Positions 11,285 through 22,683 of a DNA stretch of 64,000 nt are shown here, piece by piece. Source of the DNA: Chara braunii. Taxonomy: Eukaryota; Streptophyta; Charophyceae; Charales; Characeae. The stretch covers positions 2,253,277-2,317,276 of the forward strand of contig BFEA01000007.1 in the NCBI GenBank assembly GCA_003427395.1. Reading direction: 5' to 3'. The first letter of the stretch is position 1. Each line of letters starts with the position of its first letter. The position numbers and the translations under genes are program-made. The notes below the pieces were generated by a model. That model made no database searches. It was not told where the DNA came from and saw only the letters and a list, made by a program, of their open reading frames with translations.

Positions 11285-14200
11285 CACTCGAGAGACTGTA
11301 TATGACCAGAATTTGCACGGTAGAAAAATCTGGAGCAAGGAGGTTAGAAAGAGAAAAGACAAAGGATTACGCCACAACAGGAACTGAGGCCTGGGGGTGA
11401 AAACCACAGGGGGAGAGAACCAGCGACGACAAGCAAGTAAGCACAAGAACAGGGGCACATATGATATAGCATGAGGCCAGGAGGGTCGTTGGAATTCAAC
11501 AGGGCTAAGGCCAAGGGGCCCTCGAACCAGCAAACGCGGTACGGCAGCAACAGAAGAATGAGGAAGTCGAGAAATGGACGGCCCCGAAGGCCGTGGGAAA
11601 CTAGAGAACAAGGACCCCACATAGGGCCGCCTACGGGAGCCTCGGGTTGGAGGCCCCACGACAAAAGAGACGGGCGCGTGCAAGGCGCAAGAAAGACAAG
11701 GGAGAAGGGTCACCGTGGGGCGGCAAAGCGCCCAAGGGACGTGGGACACCTTGGGGAAAGACACCCGGGGCCACGAGGGACTAAGTGCCGAGGACCACCG
11801 ACGGAACTAAATGTCGAGTACCACCGACGAGACTAAATGTCGGAAACCACCGATGGGACTAAGTGTCGGGGACCATCGTCGGGACGAATGGCGGGGATAA
11901 GTGAAAGTCCCAATAAGAAACGGCGGCACCGCATGAGGGAAAATAATAAAGGCAAGATGCACCGTCAAGATCAAGATCTAGACGGCCAAGAATATTAGCA
12001 CCACTAGTGCAAGCACTAGCGGTAGCAAACGGGAAGGCCAAAAGGAAAAGAAAAAGTAAAGAAACTTGAAGTGGGAGGCATAAGAGCAATCCGAAAAATC
12101 TCGGATCAGCCTCCCTCAAGAAAATGGAGTCAAAAGAGACCCCATGTGAAAAATGGGCCTCCGGGAGAAAATCGGAGTACGAGGGACCACTATGGGAGAA
12201 AAACAGCACTAAAAGGAAGCTCCCATGGGCATGAGAGGGCCATTATTGCAGTCCGAGATATAACGAACTGCACCTTGGGCATAGAAAGGGCCAAGACTAA
12301 GAGGAAGGGGCTAGAAAAGGGCCTTAACGGCCACTTGACACTTAGCATGCTAGAAAAAAGAGAGAAAAGAAAAGAAAATGTGGGAGAATAAGACAAAAAG
12401 AGTGAGAGGGAGTGAGTGAGTTGGCCGTTAGTAGGGACTGCCACAAGTAGGGACTGCTGCCAGTCCCTACTGACCAAGAAAGGAGGAAAAAAAAAAAAAA
12501 AAAAAAGAGAATATGAGAAAAGAAAAAAAGGCCTTAACGATAAAAAATGGTCACTTGGGAAGATACATCCATGACCAGATTCATTCTAGAATATGGCGGT
12601 TGNAGAATATGGCGGTTGCAATGGACTTCGATTTTCTTTGATTTTTGCGGAGAAACTCAAAGAAAATCAAAGCCCCATGCAACCGAAAAATAACGGATTG
12701 CATAGGGGAGGAGAAACACATGTTTTTTGTGCATCCGGAACTAATATTGAGCCCGGATGCACTTAGAAATTTAACGCTTCATTTTCTTTTAGCATGGGGC
12801 AAGTTGTGGGGCTGAGGGACTAGAAAAATGGTCAGGATTGCAGTCCGAGAAATAACGGACTGCATGGGGATGCCTAGGCTAAGGGAAAATGAGCCACGAC
12901 AAGCCCAAAAGGCTAGAAAGGAGCAATTTTGGCATGGGAGACGGTAAACGGCGACCACGGCCTAAAAAAATCGGCACGCATGTAAAAATGATGGGACACA
13001 CCCAGGGCAAGGGGCCCCAAAAATAAAAATGGGACACCGACCGAAATGTTGTCGGGGACCAAGTGGGTCCAAATAATAAAAGTCGAAAAACGGAACGCGC
13101 CGGTGGGACCGCCGACGGAACAAGAAAATGAAACTAGTATGGAGAAAAGTGGCGGGGACTTGGGATGTCCCAAGGGAACCATGAGCAAGCACAAGGAATA
13201 ATTGTGCAAGCAAACGGCACCGTCAAGATCAAGGATCTAGACAGTGGGAAATATTAGCACCACTAATGCAAACACTAGTGGGGGCAAGTGGGAGAGTTAT
13301 GGGAGAAAAGAAAGTAAAAATAATGGTGTTGGGAGGGTTGCCCAGCATTCCGAAATATCTCGGACTAGCTAGGCATGAGAAAATAGAGCCTCAAGAGGCT
13401 CAACATGAGAAAAAGGTTGTCCTTAGAAAATCGGAGCAAAGGGGGCTCAACATTGAACAAACGGAGGCAAAGTGGAACCCTCTAGGAGCATGGGGGTGCC
13501 ATTGTTGGAATCCGAGATATAACGGCCAAGTACCAGCCATGAACCTATGAACCTGGCCCTGGATGAGGCCCTAAGACCTAGAAAGAGGGTGCACAACAGT
13601 TTGACACTTGTCACAATTGAAATAAAAGAAAAAGAAAGAAAAATGAGAGAAAAAGGAGGGAGAATGAGACAAAGAGAAAAGAGTGGAGGAGAGTATGTCG
13701 GCCTATTGGGACCTGCACAGTAGGGACTGGCAGGTCCCAACTGTAACCTCATCCTCCTAGAATGAGGGAGGGCAATCCGGATTACAGAGATATGGCCATA
13801 TCTCAATAAAACCTGAATTAAAAAGAAGAAAATCAAAGAAAATGCAAAAGAGAAATGGTCGGTTTTCTTTTGGACCATGGATCTGAGATCAGATCTCATG
13901 GTGGAGAGGAACTAGCCGTTTTTTGTGGGCCAGCTCAAAACGGCTAGCTCCGGAATGAGGTGGAAGCCCAAAATGGAAAGAAACAAAAAAGGGAAAGGGA
14001 CAAAGGCCCNGCTAGCTCCGGAATGAGGTGGAAGCCCAAAATGGAAAGAAACAAAAAAGGGAAAGGGACAAAGGCCCAAAAAGAGAACCAGATGCACCAA
14101 AAATTGAAAAAGTGGACTTAGGGGCTCAAAATTGAAGCAAGGGCTACTTGGGGGTGGCACAAAATATTTGTTGGCCTTGGATCTCAGCCAGATCCAAGGC

Positions 14201-14990
14201 TGAAAATGTGTCGCTGCATGGAAAAATATCTCGGCCTACCAAAAATAGGGTACAAACTGGAAAAATCGAAGAAAAGGCCCACTAGGCCTTTTTCTCTCAA
14301 GTAAAGTTGCCCCTTGGGCATTCGGACCCAAGGGGGCAGCATTTGTGAGGTGAAAAGGAGGCCGAAGTAGGCCAAGAGGCATTCCGAGTTGGTACCAACA
14401 ACTCAGACTGCATGTACTTGGCCAAAAAGAGGCCCGGTTACCTCTGGAAGGGCCTAGTGGTAGAATTTTGCCTTGGGGGTACCTCGGTTCACCCCAAGGC
14501 ACATGGGGAGACCCATGGGTTGGCCGGACTACTGGTTTCAGCCTACATAAGCTGGGAATTCAGTCCGCCACTTTCACAATTGCACGAGTGCCCATGCTGC
14601 CCAAGTGAGCTCATAGGAGCACTCTTTCACTTTAGGAGAGGAGCGGGGAACCCATGCCAGATTAGGAGCTCGGTGGAGACCATGAGCTAGCGAGAGGAGC
14701 TCTAGAGACTAGTGGTAGTGAGGCTGGCCCTAGGGAGGTGATCCGCCATAGCCCCCTGGGTAGGAGGAAGAGAGAGAGGCTAGAGGGAGTACAATTAGCC
14801 CTCCTAGAGGGGAGAACTCCATAGCTATGGTGATTGGAGCCTGTGGTAACTTGGGAGAGAGTGAGAAGGGGAGGAGAGAGGCTTGAAGAAGAAGGAGGCC
14901 ATAGCCAAGAAGGTGTTTTGTGCAAGGAGGAAGAAGCCTCATCAAGATTGAGACTCCATCTCCAAGACATTAACAAGGTGAGTGGAAGGA
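11285..14990. repeat. Diverged ~1.26 kb direct repeats, non-coding
   Basis: No coding domain is seen. Two diverged copies lie in direct order, about 11,860-12,480 and 13,110-13,760: GCACCGTCAAGATC recurs at 11,959 and 13,217, followed in both by AATATTAGCACCACTA; the 'CCGAAAtATCTCGGa' and 'CCGAGATATAACG' motifs and the TAGGGACTG blocks also recur in order. Small palindromes are scattered through it. Two single-N joins (12,603 and 14,010) with duplicated flanks lie inside. It may be LTR or leader sequence of an unrecognised element; 14,960-14,985 has a donor-like AAGGTGAGT. Confidence 0.6.
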
Positions 14991-14998
14991 AGAGAAGG

Positions 14999-15149
14999 TT
15001 TTTTCTTCTTCTTCTTCCTTTTCTTCTTCTTCCTCCTCTTCTCCTTCTTCTCCCTCTTCTTCTTCTTCTTCTTCCTTTTCTCCTTTTTCCTCTCTTCTTC
15101 TTCTTCTTCTTCCTCTTCCTCTTCCTCTTCTTCATCCTCTTCTTCCTAT
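14999..15149 (+). repeat. Polypyrimidine (CTT/TTC) tract
   Basis: About 150 bases of nearly pure T and C on the + strand (TTCTTCTTC and CCTCTTC units) directly before the 91-bp satellite. Frames through it encode only Lys/Arg-rich or Leu/Phe-rich low complexity. Confidence 0.85.
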
Positions 15150-16075
15150 TAGGCTACTCAAGCTCTTGTTTTTCACTCATATGCTAGTAGGTAGTGCTCC
15201 GATTCTTCTATGAATGATCTCATGCTCATTACTTGTGATTTGGACTAGTGTAGATCTTGCTTTTCACTCACATGCTAGTAGGAGATCCTCCAATTCTTCC
15301 ATGGATGATCTCTTGCTCAAATCTTGTGATATAGCATAGTGTAACTCTTGCATTTCACTCACTCACTTGTAGGAGATGTTCCGATTCTTCTATGGATGAT
15401 CTCATGTTCAATCTTTGTGATTTGGGTTACTTCAACTCTTGCATTTCACTCACATGCTAGTAGGAGATGCTCCGCTTCTTCTATGAATGATCTCATGCTC
15501 AACACTTGTGATTGGGGCTATTCAAACTCTTGTTTTTCACTCATACACTAGTAGGAGATATTCTGATTCTTCTATGGATGATCTCTTGCTAAAATCTTGT
15601 GATATAGCCTAGTGTAGCTCTTGCATTTCACTCACACACTAGTAGAGATGTTACGATACTTTCATGGATGATCTCATGCGCATTACTTGTGATTTCGACT
15701 AGTGTACATCTTGCTTTTCACTCACATGCTAGTAGGAGGTCCTCTGATTCTTCCATGGATGATCTCTTGCTCAAATCTTGTGATATAGCCTAGTGTAACT
15801 CTTGCATTTCACTCACACACTAATAGGAGATGTTCCGATTCTTCTATGGATGATCTCATGTTCAATCTTTGTGATTTTGGCTACTCCAACTCTTGCTTTT
15901 CACTCAGATGCTAGTAGGAGATGCTCTGATTCTTCAAGGGATGATCTCATGCTCAATACTTGTGATTTGGCCTAATGTAAGTCTTGATTTTTACCCATAT
16001 GCTAGTAGAAAATACCCCGAATTTTCCATAAGTGATTTCGTGCTCAAGACTTGTGTTTTGGGACTAGTCTAGCTT
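15150..16075 (+). repeat. Satellite block 1, 91-bp period, about ten copies
   Basis: The string GCTAGTAGGAGAT and its variants recur at a constant spacing of 91 bases (positions of GGAGAT-type sites: about 15,190, 15,281, 15,372, 15,463, 15,554, 15,645, 15,735, 15,826, 15,917, 16,008). Each unit also has TTCACTCA, GATTCTTC-ATGGATGATCTC and CTTGTGAT. Copies differ by point changes. No coding sense is apparent. Confidence 0.95.
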
Positions 16076-16099
16076 GTGCCCTCCACTCGCATGATAAAC

Positions 16100-16290
16100 G
16101 ATGACATTCTGTTTCAAACTTGGTTGCATGCATGAGCCATGGGCATGTGTTTGAGCAAGTCTCGTTCACATACATGGCTCAACTCTCGCGTAATGGCATT
16201 TTATTTCAAACCTTGGTTGCATACGTGAGCCATGAGCGTGTGTTTGAGCAAGTCTCACTCACATACATGGCTCAACTCTCACATAGAGTG
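16100..16290 (+). repeat. Satellite block 2, two units of about 93 bp
   Basis: Two adjacent copies containing TTTGAGCAAGTCTC, CACATACATGGCTCAACTCTC and TGAGCCATG. It sits between satellite blocks 1 and 3 with a near-identical period, suggesting a diverged subfamily of the same array. Confidence 0.8.
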
Positions 16291-17310
16291 TTCCAGTCCC
16301 TCCATGTGCATGTGTCCTTCACTAAACTAAAGTATCTCATTGTCAAGTTCATGTATGTTGTGATGTTCCGATTCCTACTTAGTTGATCTCTCCTCCATGT
16401 GCATGTGTCCTTCACTAGTTCAAGTATCTCATTGTCAAGTTCATGAATGATTGTCATGTTCCGGTTCCTACTTAGTTGATCTTTCCTTCATGTGCATGCT
16501 TCACTAGTTCAAGTATCTCATTGTCAAGTTTATGTATGTAGTGATGTTCCCGTTCCTACTTAGTTGTTCTTTCCTCCATGTGCATGTGTCCTTCACTAGT
16601 TCAAGTATCTCATTGTCAAGTTCATGTATGTTGTGATGTTCCGGTTCCTACTTAGTTGATCTATCCTCCATATGCATGTGTCCTTCACTAGTTCAAGTAT
16701 CTCATTGTCAAATTCATGTATGTTGTGATGTTCCGGTTCCTACTTAGTTGATCTCTCCTCCATGTGCATGTGTCCTTCACTAGTTCAAGTTATCTCATTG
16801 TCAAGTTCATGTATGTTGTGATGTTCCGGTTCCTACTTAGTTGATATTTCCTCCATGTGAATGTGTCCTTCACTAGTTCAAGTATCTCATTGTCAAGTTC
16901 ATGTATGTTGTGATGTGCCGGTTCATACTTAGTTGATCTCTCCCCCATGTGCATGTGCCTTTCACTAGTTCAAGTATCCCATTGTCAAGTTCATGTATGT
17001 TGTGATGTTCAAAGTCCAACTTAGTTGATCTTCTTTTCATGGGCATGTGCCGTTCACTAGTTCAAATCTCCTCATTATCAAGTTCGTGTGTGTTGTGATG
17101 TTCCGACTCATACTTAGTGGGTCCCTCCCCTATGTGCAAGTGCTTTTCACTAGCTCTAGCTTTTCATTGTTGAGTTCATATGTGTTGTAGTGTTCCGGTC
17201 GTACTTAGTTGCTCCTTCTTACATGTGCATGCGCTCCTCAATCTCTCATTGTCAAAATCATGGGTATTGTAGTATTCCGGTTCATACTTAGTTGATCTTT
17301 CACTATGGGA
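16291..17310 (+). repeat. Satellite block 3, ~92-bp period, about eleven copies
   Basis: CTTCACTAGTTCAAGTATCT recurs at 16,421, 16,510, 16,602, 16,694, 16,786, 16,879, 16,971 and 17,063 (spacing 89-93). Each unit has GATGTTCCGGTTCCTACTTAG followed by TTGATCT. The GATGTTCCG-TTC-GATCTC core is shared with block 1, so the blocks look related by descent. Copies decay toward 17,310. Confidence 0.93.
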
Positions 17311-17401
17311 TGGGTGGCCGACATTTGGTTGCTACTACTATGGAATGGGTGACCGACATCTGGCTGCTACTACGGGGTGATGATTTGATTAGGATTAGAA
17401 A

Positions 17402-17405
<4 letters not shown>

Positions 17406-17452
<47 letters not shown>
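17406..17452 (+). repeat. (CT)n microsatellite
   Basis: Uninterrupted CT dinucleotide run. The following 85 bases are also C/T-rich. Confidence 0.95.
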
Positions 17453-17455
<3 letters not shown>

Positions 17456-17536
17456 CCTCTCTCCCACTCTTTCTCTCTATCTCTCCCTCTTCACCTTGCC
17501 CCCTCTCTCTCCCCTCCCTCATTTGGCATATGACTA

Positions 17537-18437
17537 ACCCCTCTCCCCTCACTTGTTACATTGCCAGGGTGCGAACAGTAAAAAGAGATCAGACCTCCCT
17601 TGGTGGAGAGAGAGGGCAAGGGAAGGATAGTCGGTCCCTTGTGCCACCAAGAAGGCAAAGGAAAGGACGTTTGGAAAAGTGGGAAAGGACGGAATCCGAA
17701 GAAAGTATAAATTGAAGCGAGGTCAGTTTGACTCAACCATTTCCCCGACTACATGACTATGAGAAGAGGATGCGCTGATTGAGCAAAGAAAGGGAACAAA
17801 GAGCAGCCAAAGAGCATGGAAAGATAGGCATGTGGGAAGGGCTATGTATTGACCCCCAACGGGGGATTGTATGGATCTTTGCTTTGTGTGGAATTGTGCA
17901 GGTAAGTGAAGGCTAAGGGTGCCTTGAGCAGGATAGGGCCCGGAGGAACCGGGCATGAAAAGGAAAAGGGAAGAGGGGCAAAGGGGCTACAGGACCCTTA
18001 GCATAAAGCCAACCCATGGAAATGACCTTTGCGTTTGAGACTTGGAGTGTAAATGAGAAAATGGAGTGCAATCTTGCCAAGGGAAATGTGAAGTTGTGTG
18101 TGCATGCATGTAAAGGCCCCGAAAGGACTAAGGGGCCTGCGTTAATAGGGTTGAATGAGAAGTCCGAGACTCGATGGGTGCGTTGAGGGGGAGGATGACT
18201 TCGCCGCACCTCGATGACGCCGGAGGATCACGATACTTAGGGAAATGGTGCACGGCCTAAGGATGACGCTTAGCCTGCGCACAAGAGAAGAGAAACACTC
18301 AAAGAGCCCTTGGACTGCCTGTGTATTGGAAGGAGCAATTGCCTGAGAACATAACTAAGAATCAAAAAAAAATCAGCGTTGACCCCCAATGTCAAAGCTC
18401 TCTCGCGCGATGCCCCACCCTCATCCATCTCAAAGAA
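17537..18437. other. About 0.9 kb with no gene recognised
   Basis: Open frames under 100 codons only, without recognisable motifs. The base composition resembles the element-derived sequence around it. I see no repeat ends. Confidence 0.5.
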
Positions 18438-18890
18438 TTAGGTGGGGGTGACCTTGGGACGAAGGGCCCGCGCCCTGAGCATGAGCGTGGGCGGGCCGAG
18501 CCAAATGGGACTCGGAGTGGGGTCGACTAAGGCTCGAAACTCGTCGTCCAACTCGATGGTAGAACCATCGTTGTCGACGAACATAATAAGGCCCTTCGCC
18601 TTCCAGTTGGGAAGCAACGACTTCTTCCTACCATCCGTCATGGGATTATGTCCATGCCCTATCTTTGCCTCAAAGTCTAGGGCCTTCTTACTGAAAGAGG
18701 TAAAGTTGTGCATATTGATGTTGGCCTCACCTGCCAACTGATTCCTGAAAGGCATGGGAAAGCATCTCAGGTAGGAGGTGAGTAAGACCTGCGGGTCATA
18801 GCGCACCCCAGGGACACAGATCAGAAGCTCTACAGCATCAGTGACCTCTCTTACTGACTTAAACTGCCTCAACGCTTCCGCAAGTCTCAC
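18438..18890 (-). pseudogene. Family B gag fragment fused to an LTR fragment
   Basis: The minus-strand peptide contains VPGVRYDPQVLLTSYLRC, then PMPFRNQLAGEA and GRKKSLLPNWKAKG. These align by position with the family B gag at 27,550-27,800 (RAMPEPLRGHFF, KGKKWKGR) and 29,790-30,010 (LAMPENLHGHFF). It is therefore a diverged piece of Gag capsid and linker. It is fused directly to an LTR B fragment upstream on the minus strand, with the leader and most of gag missing, so it is the product of deletion or recombination rather than a functional gene. Confidence 0.6.
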
Positions 18891-19287
18891 AGTCTGAATG
18901 AATGAATAACTGAACGTTGCCTCTTGATTTATACTTCGGTTGGTCGCTGGTCTGCACCTTTCCACCAAGCCCAGGGTGCACACAGTCCCACATAGTACTT
19001 GCTGACTGGACAAAGTGCGACTGATACTGAATACCGCTGACTAGGTGAGGTTTGAGTGTCCACTTGCCCGCTTGCCTTTGGCCCGACTCTAGTAATTCTC
19101 GAAAGGCCATTTTCGGGCCTGAATACAGCTGACTAGGTGAGGTTTGACTGTCCACTTGCCCGCTTGCCTTTCGCCCGACTCTAGTAATTCTCGAAAGGCC
19201 ATTTCCGGGCCTTCCGAAGCCTGTAGACTTGGCCTTTCCGGACTATAGCAGCTACAACCTTGACCTTTCAGGATTGTAGCAGCTACG
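18891..19287 (-). repeat. LTR fragment, family B, inverted relative to its neighbours
   Basis: The reverse complement carries the LTR B signatures found at 21,242-22,242: CAAGTGGACA blocks, 'AGTCAGCAAGTAC', the TATA-like ACTTCGG/GTATAAATCAAGAGGC region and the CTGCTACA-AGGTCAAGG boxes. An internal segment is duplicated (19,030-19,110 and 19,125-19,205, both with TAGTAATTCTCGAAAGGCCATTT). It abuts a truncated pol fragment at 19,288. Confidence 0.7.
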
Positions 19288-19672
19288 ACCCTTAAGGTAG
19301 CTGATTCGTCCCTGCCTTTCGTTGTTACCACTGACAGGAGTCAGTATGGCATAGGTGCGGTTTTGCAGCAAGACGATGGCAATGGATATAGGCCATTAGA
19401 GTTCATGTTCGCCAGGATGCCTTCAGAGAAGGTGGCGACATCAACCTATGAGAGAGAACTCTACGCTCTCAGACAAGCACTAGATCATTGGAAGCACTAC
19501 TTGCTTGAGAGGCACTTCAAAGTCTATTTAGACCACGAGACTCTAAGGTGGCTGAAGACTCAGGCCAAGATGACACCTAAGCTTACTAGGTGGGTCGCAG
19601 AGTTAGACCAGTACTTTGAACTGAAGCCAATTAAAGGGAAGTACAATGTAGTAGCGGACGCTTTGAAGAGCT
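19288..19672 (+). pseudogene. RNase H fragment, family B element 'B-left', 5'-truncated
   Basis: Translation gives LPFVVTTD, YGIGAVLQQDDGNGYRP, STYERELYALRQALDHWKHY and LDHETLRWLKTQAKMTPKL, the RNase H domain of a gypsy pol, ending KGKYNVVADALKS before a stop. It matches by eye the RNase H at 32,120-32,500. The RT upstream is missing: coding begins abruptly at 19,288 beside an inverted LTR fragment. RNase H degrades template RNA in reverse transcription. This copy cannot be autonomous. Confidence 0.85.
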
Positions 19673-20690
19673 GATTACTTTGGGCCAATAGTTCACTATC
19701 TAGATATAGCGAGAGACCTGCAGCAGAAAGTTAGAGAGGCATATACACAGAACCCTATCTATAGTGATCTCCTCAAGAGAGTTAGGGAGGCCCCAGAGTC
19801 TGAGCCAAACTACCGCACTATTGATGGCTTATTATTCGAGAAGACTAATGTAGTTGACCGCCTGTGCGTTCCCAACAGCGAAGAGATTCGTAGATTGATC
19901 TTAGGGGAATGCCATGATACAGAGGGACACTTTGGTTGGCAAAAGAAACTAGCCAACCTCATGTGCTTGTACATCTGGCCTGGTATGAAGACCGACTGCA
20001 TAGAGTATGTCCACAGTTGTAAAGTATGTCAGCAAAACAAGACTATTACGCGAGCCCCTCTTGGTCTTCTCATACCCTTGCCTATTCTTGACAGACCTGG
20101 AGATTATGTGTCCATCGACTTTATGGATACTCAGGTCAAGAGTAGGCATGGCAAAAGTCAAGTCATGGTCATAGCATATAGATGTAGCAAGTATGCAGTT
20201 TTTGTTCCTTTGCCTACAGAGGCACGCACAGACCTAGTAGTTCAAAGGTTTTTGACCATTGGGTCAGTGAGGATGGTATACCGCTATCGATAGTTAGTGA
20301 CAGGGATACCAGATTCACTAGTCAGAACTGGCAGGAGCTGATGAAAGTTTATGGCTCAAAGTTGCTGATGTCATCTGGTCGTCATCCTGAGACTAACGGC
20401 TAGACAGAACAAATAAACAAGCTCCTGCAGCAAATTCTTAAAATGTACATTAGGTCCGATCAGGTCAATTGGGATGAGATGCTCCCAAAGGTAGCCAATG
20501 CCTACAATAATAGCGCGCACTTATCTATGTGTCGCACTCCCAAAGAATTGCACAAGTCCGTTAAACCGCGCAGACCATTTGAAGGACTTAACCGGGACCA
20601 GATTCAAAGGTTACCACCCGGTACACAGAGTTTGCAATACAGTACGAGAAACAGATAGCTACCGTTGTTGACAACCTCAGGAAAGCCCAA
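19673..20690 (+). pseudogene. Integrase, family B element 'B-left' (frameshifts and stop)
   Basis: The zinc-binding domain is visible as ECHDTEGHFGWQ...CKVCQQNK (H-H-C-C pattern kept). The catalytic core follows: SIDFMDTQVKSRHGKSQVM, then a frame change near 20,255-20,290, then VSDRDTRFTSQNWQEL and HPETNG with a TAG where the NGQTEQ motif is expected (about 20,401). A further frame (20,443-20,658) continues SDQVNWDEMLPKVANAYNN and PRRPFEGLNRDQIQRLPP. All domains are present but interrupted at least twice. Integrase joins element cDNA ends to chromosomal DNA. Confidence 0.82.
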
Positions 20691-20696
20691 CACAGA

Positions 20697-21203
20697 ATGA
20701 TAGAACAAGCTAGAAAGCACCGTCGCCCCTCACAGTTTCAAGTATGCGACTTAGTCTGGGTCAAGTCAAAAGAGATTGCCCCTGAGGAAAACATCTCACA
20801 AAATTTGTTGTCTGCGTATAAAGGACCGTGGCCAGTCCTAGAAGTCAAAGGCGGAGAGGATGGACAGTCCTATACTATTGAGATCCCAGCACACCTCCAC
20901 ACCTACCCAGTGTTCGATATGTCAAAGTTGTTACCTTGCATTACAAATCAACAGTTCCCATAACGCAGATCTATGATTCCTCCAAATATGGATGGAAGAT
21001 ATGACATTGAAGGGATAGTAGGTGAGGATATCTTTAGGACAGGAGGTAGAGGTCGTCCCCAGAAGCAATACAAAGTCAGTTTTCCCTATCAAGAGCCAGA
21101 AGACGACCTCTGGTTCACGCGAGCAAAACTTCTGGAGATAGCTCCCCATATAGTTCGAGCCTACGAAAGAGAGAAGAAGGGCAAAGGTCCTGCCTTAGAC
21201 TGA
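20697..21203 (+). pseudogene. Integrase C-terminus and chromodomain, 'B-left'
   Basis: First frame: HRRPSQFQVCDLVWVKSKE, then YKGPWPVLEVKGGEDGQSY and HLHTYPVFDMSKLLP, the GPY/F-type integrase tail, ending in a stop near 20,963. Second frame: MDGRYDIEGIVGED, GRGRPQKQYKVSFPYQ and EDDLWFTRAKLLEIAP, a chromodomain-like block. It is followed after about 40 bases by a purine tract (GGTGGGAG) and the LTR at 21,242. This organisation defines family B as a chromovirus. Confidence 0.85.
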
Positions 21204-21241
21204 AATATCCTCGGAGGACCACGAATTTAGGACGGTGGGAG

Positions 21242-22242
21242 TGAATCCGTTTTCACCTTTCTGCAGTCACAGATGCGGGCCCTAGAGTTCGATCCCCAAA
21301 CCTCACTTTGCCCATGTACAATATTGAGTCGACCCCGAGAGTTTGAACCCGTGATCTGTGTTTTGGTAGTTGTTTGTCATATGTCGTAGGTATGTGTAGC
21401 GGTAGGGGTTTGATCTGTAGGTCTGTAGATTAGGAGTCACAACTTCGTAGAGGTCCTCGTTGTAGATGTTCTAAAAGGTCAAGGCCGTAGCTGCTACAGT
21501 CCTGAAAGGTCAAGGTCGTAGCTGTTACAGTACCCGAAAGGCCAAGCCCACAGCCTTCCGGAAGGTCCGGAAGTGGCCTTTCGAAGTGTCTCACGTTTAG
21601 TCAGAGGCAAGTGGGCAAGTGGTGGGCCTTTAGTCAGAGGCAAGTGGGCAAGTGGTGAGCCAACTGCGTTACGTGGACAGTGCGACTACATCGAGTTGGC
21701 AGTGCAAACCCATGCAGTCAGCGGCACCGGTCCCACTCAGTCAGAGTCCAGTCAAGCAAGTACTGTGTGCACCAAGGGCCTAGGAAAAGGGCAGACCAAC
21801 GAGTTACAGAAATATAAATCAAGAGGAAGCGCCCAACCATTCATTCATTCGCTGCATAAGCCATGCGGAAGCACTGCTACAGTGTCTTATGCAAAGGTGG
21901 TCTGCAGGTTCCCCGAAGACGAAGGGGCTGAAGGGAGATCGTAGCCATAGTCAGTAGTGGTAGCGCGGCCATAGCCGCTGTAGGGGGAAGTTAGACATAC
22001 TGTATGTGTGTGGTGGTATTCAGGGTGATCCAAAGTGAGCGTGTGTGAACAGTGGGGTTGGACACAGTGATGAAGGTTGTGATGTTCAGGCAATGATGCG
22101 CCATAGCCTGTTGAAGAGAACTCGCATCTGAATTGTGTTCTTGATTTCCATATCTTTAAGCTTTGAGTGGGCTCCTTGGGCCAGTGTGAATCTCCATCTG
22201 TTTGCAGGTGTGCGAAGTGGAAAGAAAGCGAGTCTGATTGCA
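21242..22242 (+). repeat. 3' LTR of 'B-left'
   Basis: Starts TGAATCCGTTTTCACC right after the purine tract GGTGGGAG and ends GCGAGTCTGATTGCA, TG...CA ends, 1,001 bases. TATA-like TATAAAT at 21,813-21,819 is followed by AAGAGG, as in other LTR B copies. The base after the LTR begins the coding sequence of another (family A) integrase, so this element was inserted into a family A copy. Confidence 0.85.
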
Positions 22243-22683
22243 CGGTCCTTTGAAGGTCCTAGACATAGTGGGGGATCACATAGATGGACCTTCTTATGTC
22301 ATTCGCATCCCTGCTCACCTGCGTACATACCCAGTATTTCACGACTCAAAGCTTGCACCTTTTGCAGAAACTCCACAGTTCCATTCCAGACAATCAATGT
22401 TGCCCCCAACCATGGATGGCCACGTCGACATAGACGAAGTCGTGGAACACTGGATGATGTTAGTGCCTAAACATCCCAGCAGAGGCCGACCTCCAAAGCC
22501 AAGGATGCAGTATTGTGTTGGATTTAGACACCACTCTAATCCCAATGAAGATCGGTGGTTTACCAGGGAAGAACTCCAGCAAGCAGTTCCCCAAGTGATT
22601 GCAGCCTACGAAAGAGGACTCGAGGGAAAGATGCCTGCAGATTAGAGAATTCTCAGGGACTATGGAAGTAAAGGAGGAGGGAA
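22243..22683 (+). pseudogene. Family A integrase C-terminus and chromodomain fragment
   Basis: Coding resumes at the first base after the LTR: GPLKVLDIVGDHIDGPSY, HLRTYPVFHDSKLAPF, then MDGHVDIDEVVEHW, GRGRPPKPRMQYCVGFRHH and EDRWFTREELQQAVPQV. It matches the family A tail at 7400-7937 by eye (GPWEVLDIVG, RWFTREEL) and ends at a stop near 22,645. It is followed by GGAGGAGGGAA and a family A LTR. All upstream pol is absent here because the B element interrupts it. Confidence 0.85.

Noticed and set aside
14960-14992. Splice donor (AAGGTGAGT) suggesting a 5' UTR exon before the satellite
   Set aside because: A lone donor-like string without coding, transcript evidence or an acceptor partner; mentioned only as context.
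15150-17310. CRISPR-like array
   Set aside because: The repeats are contiguous 91-93 bp monomers without unique spacers, in a eukaryotic context; this is satellite DNA.
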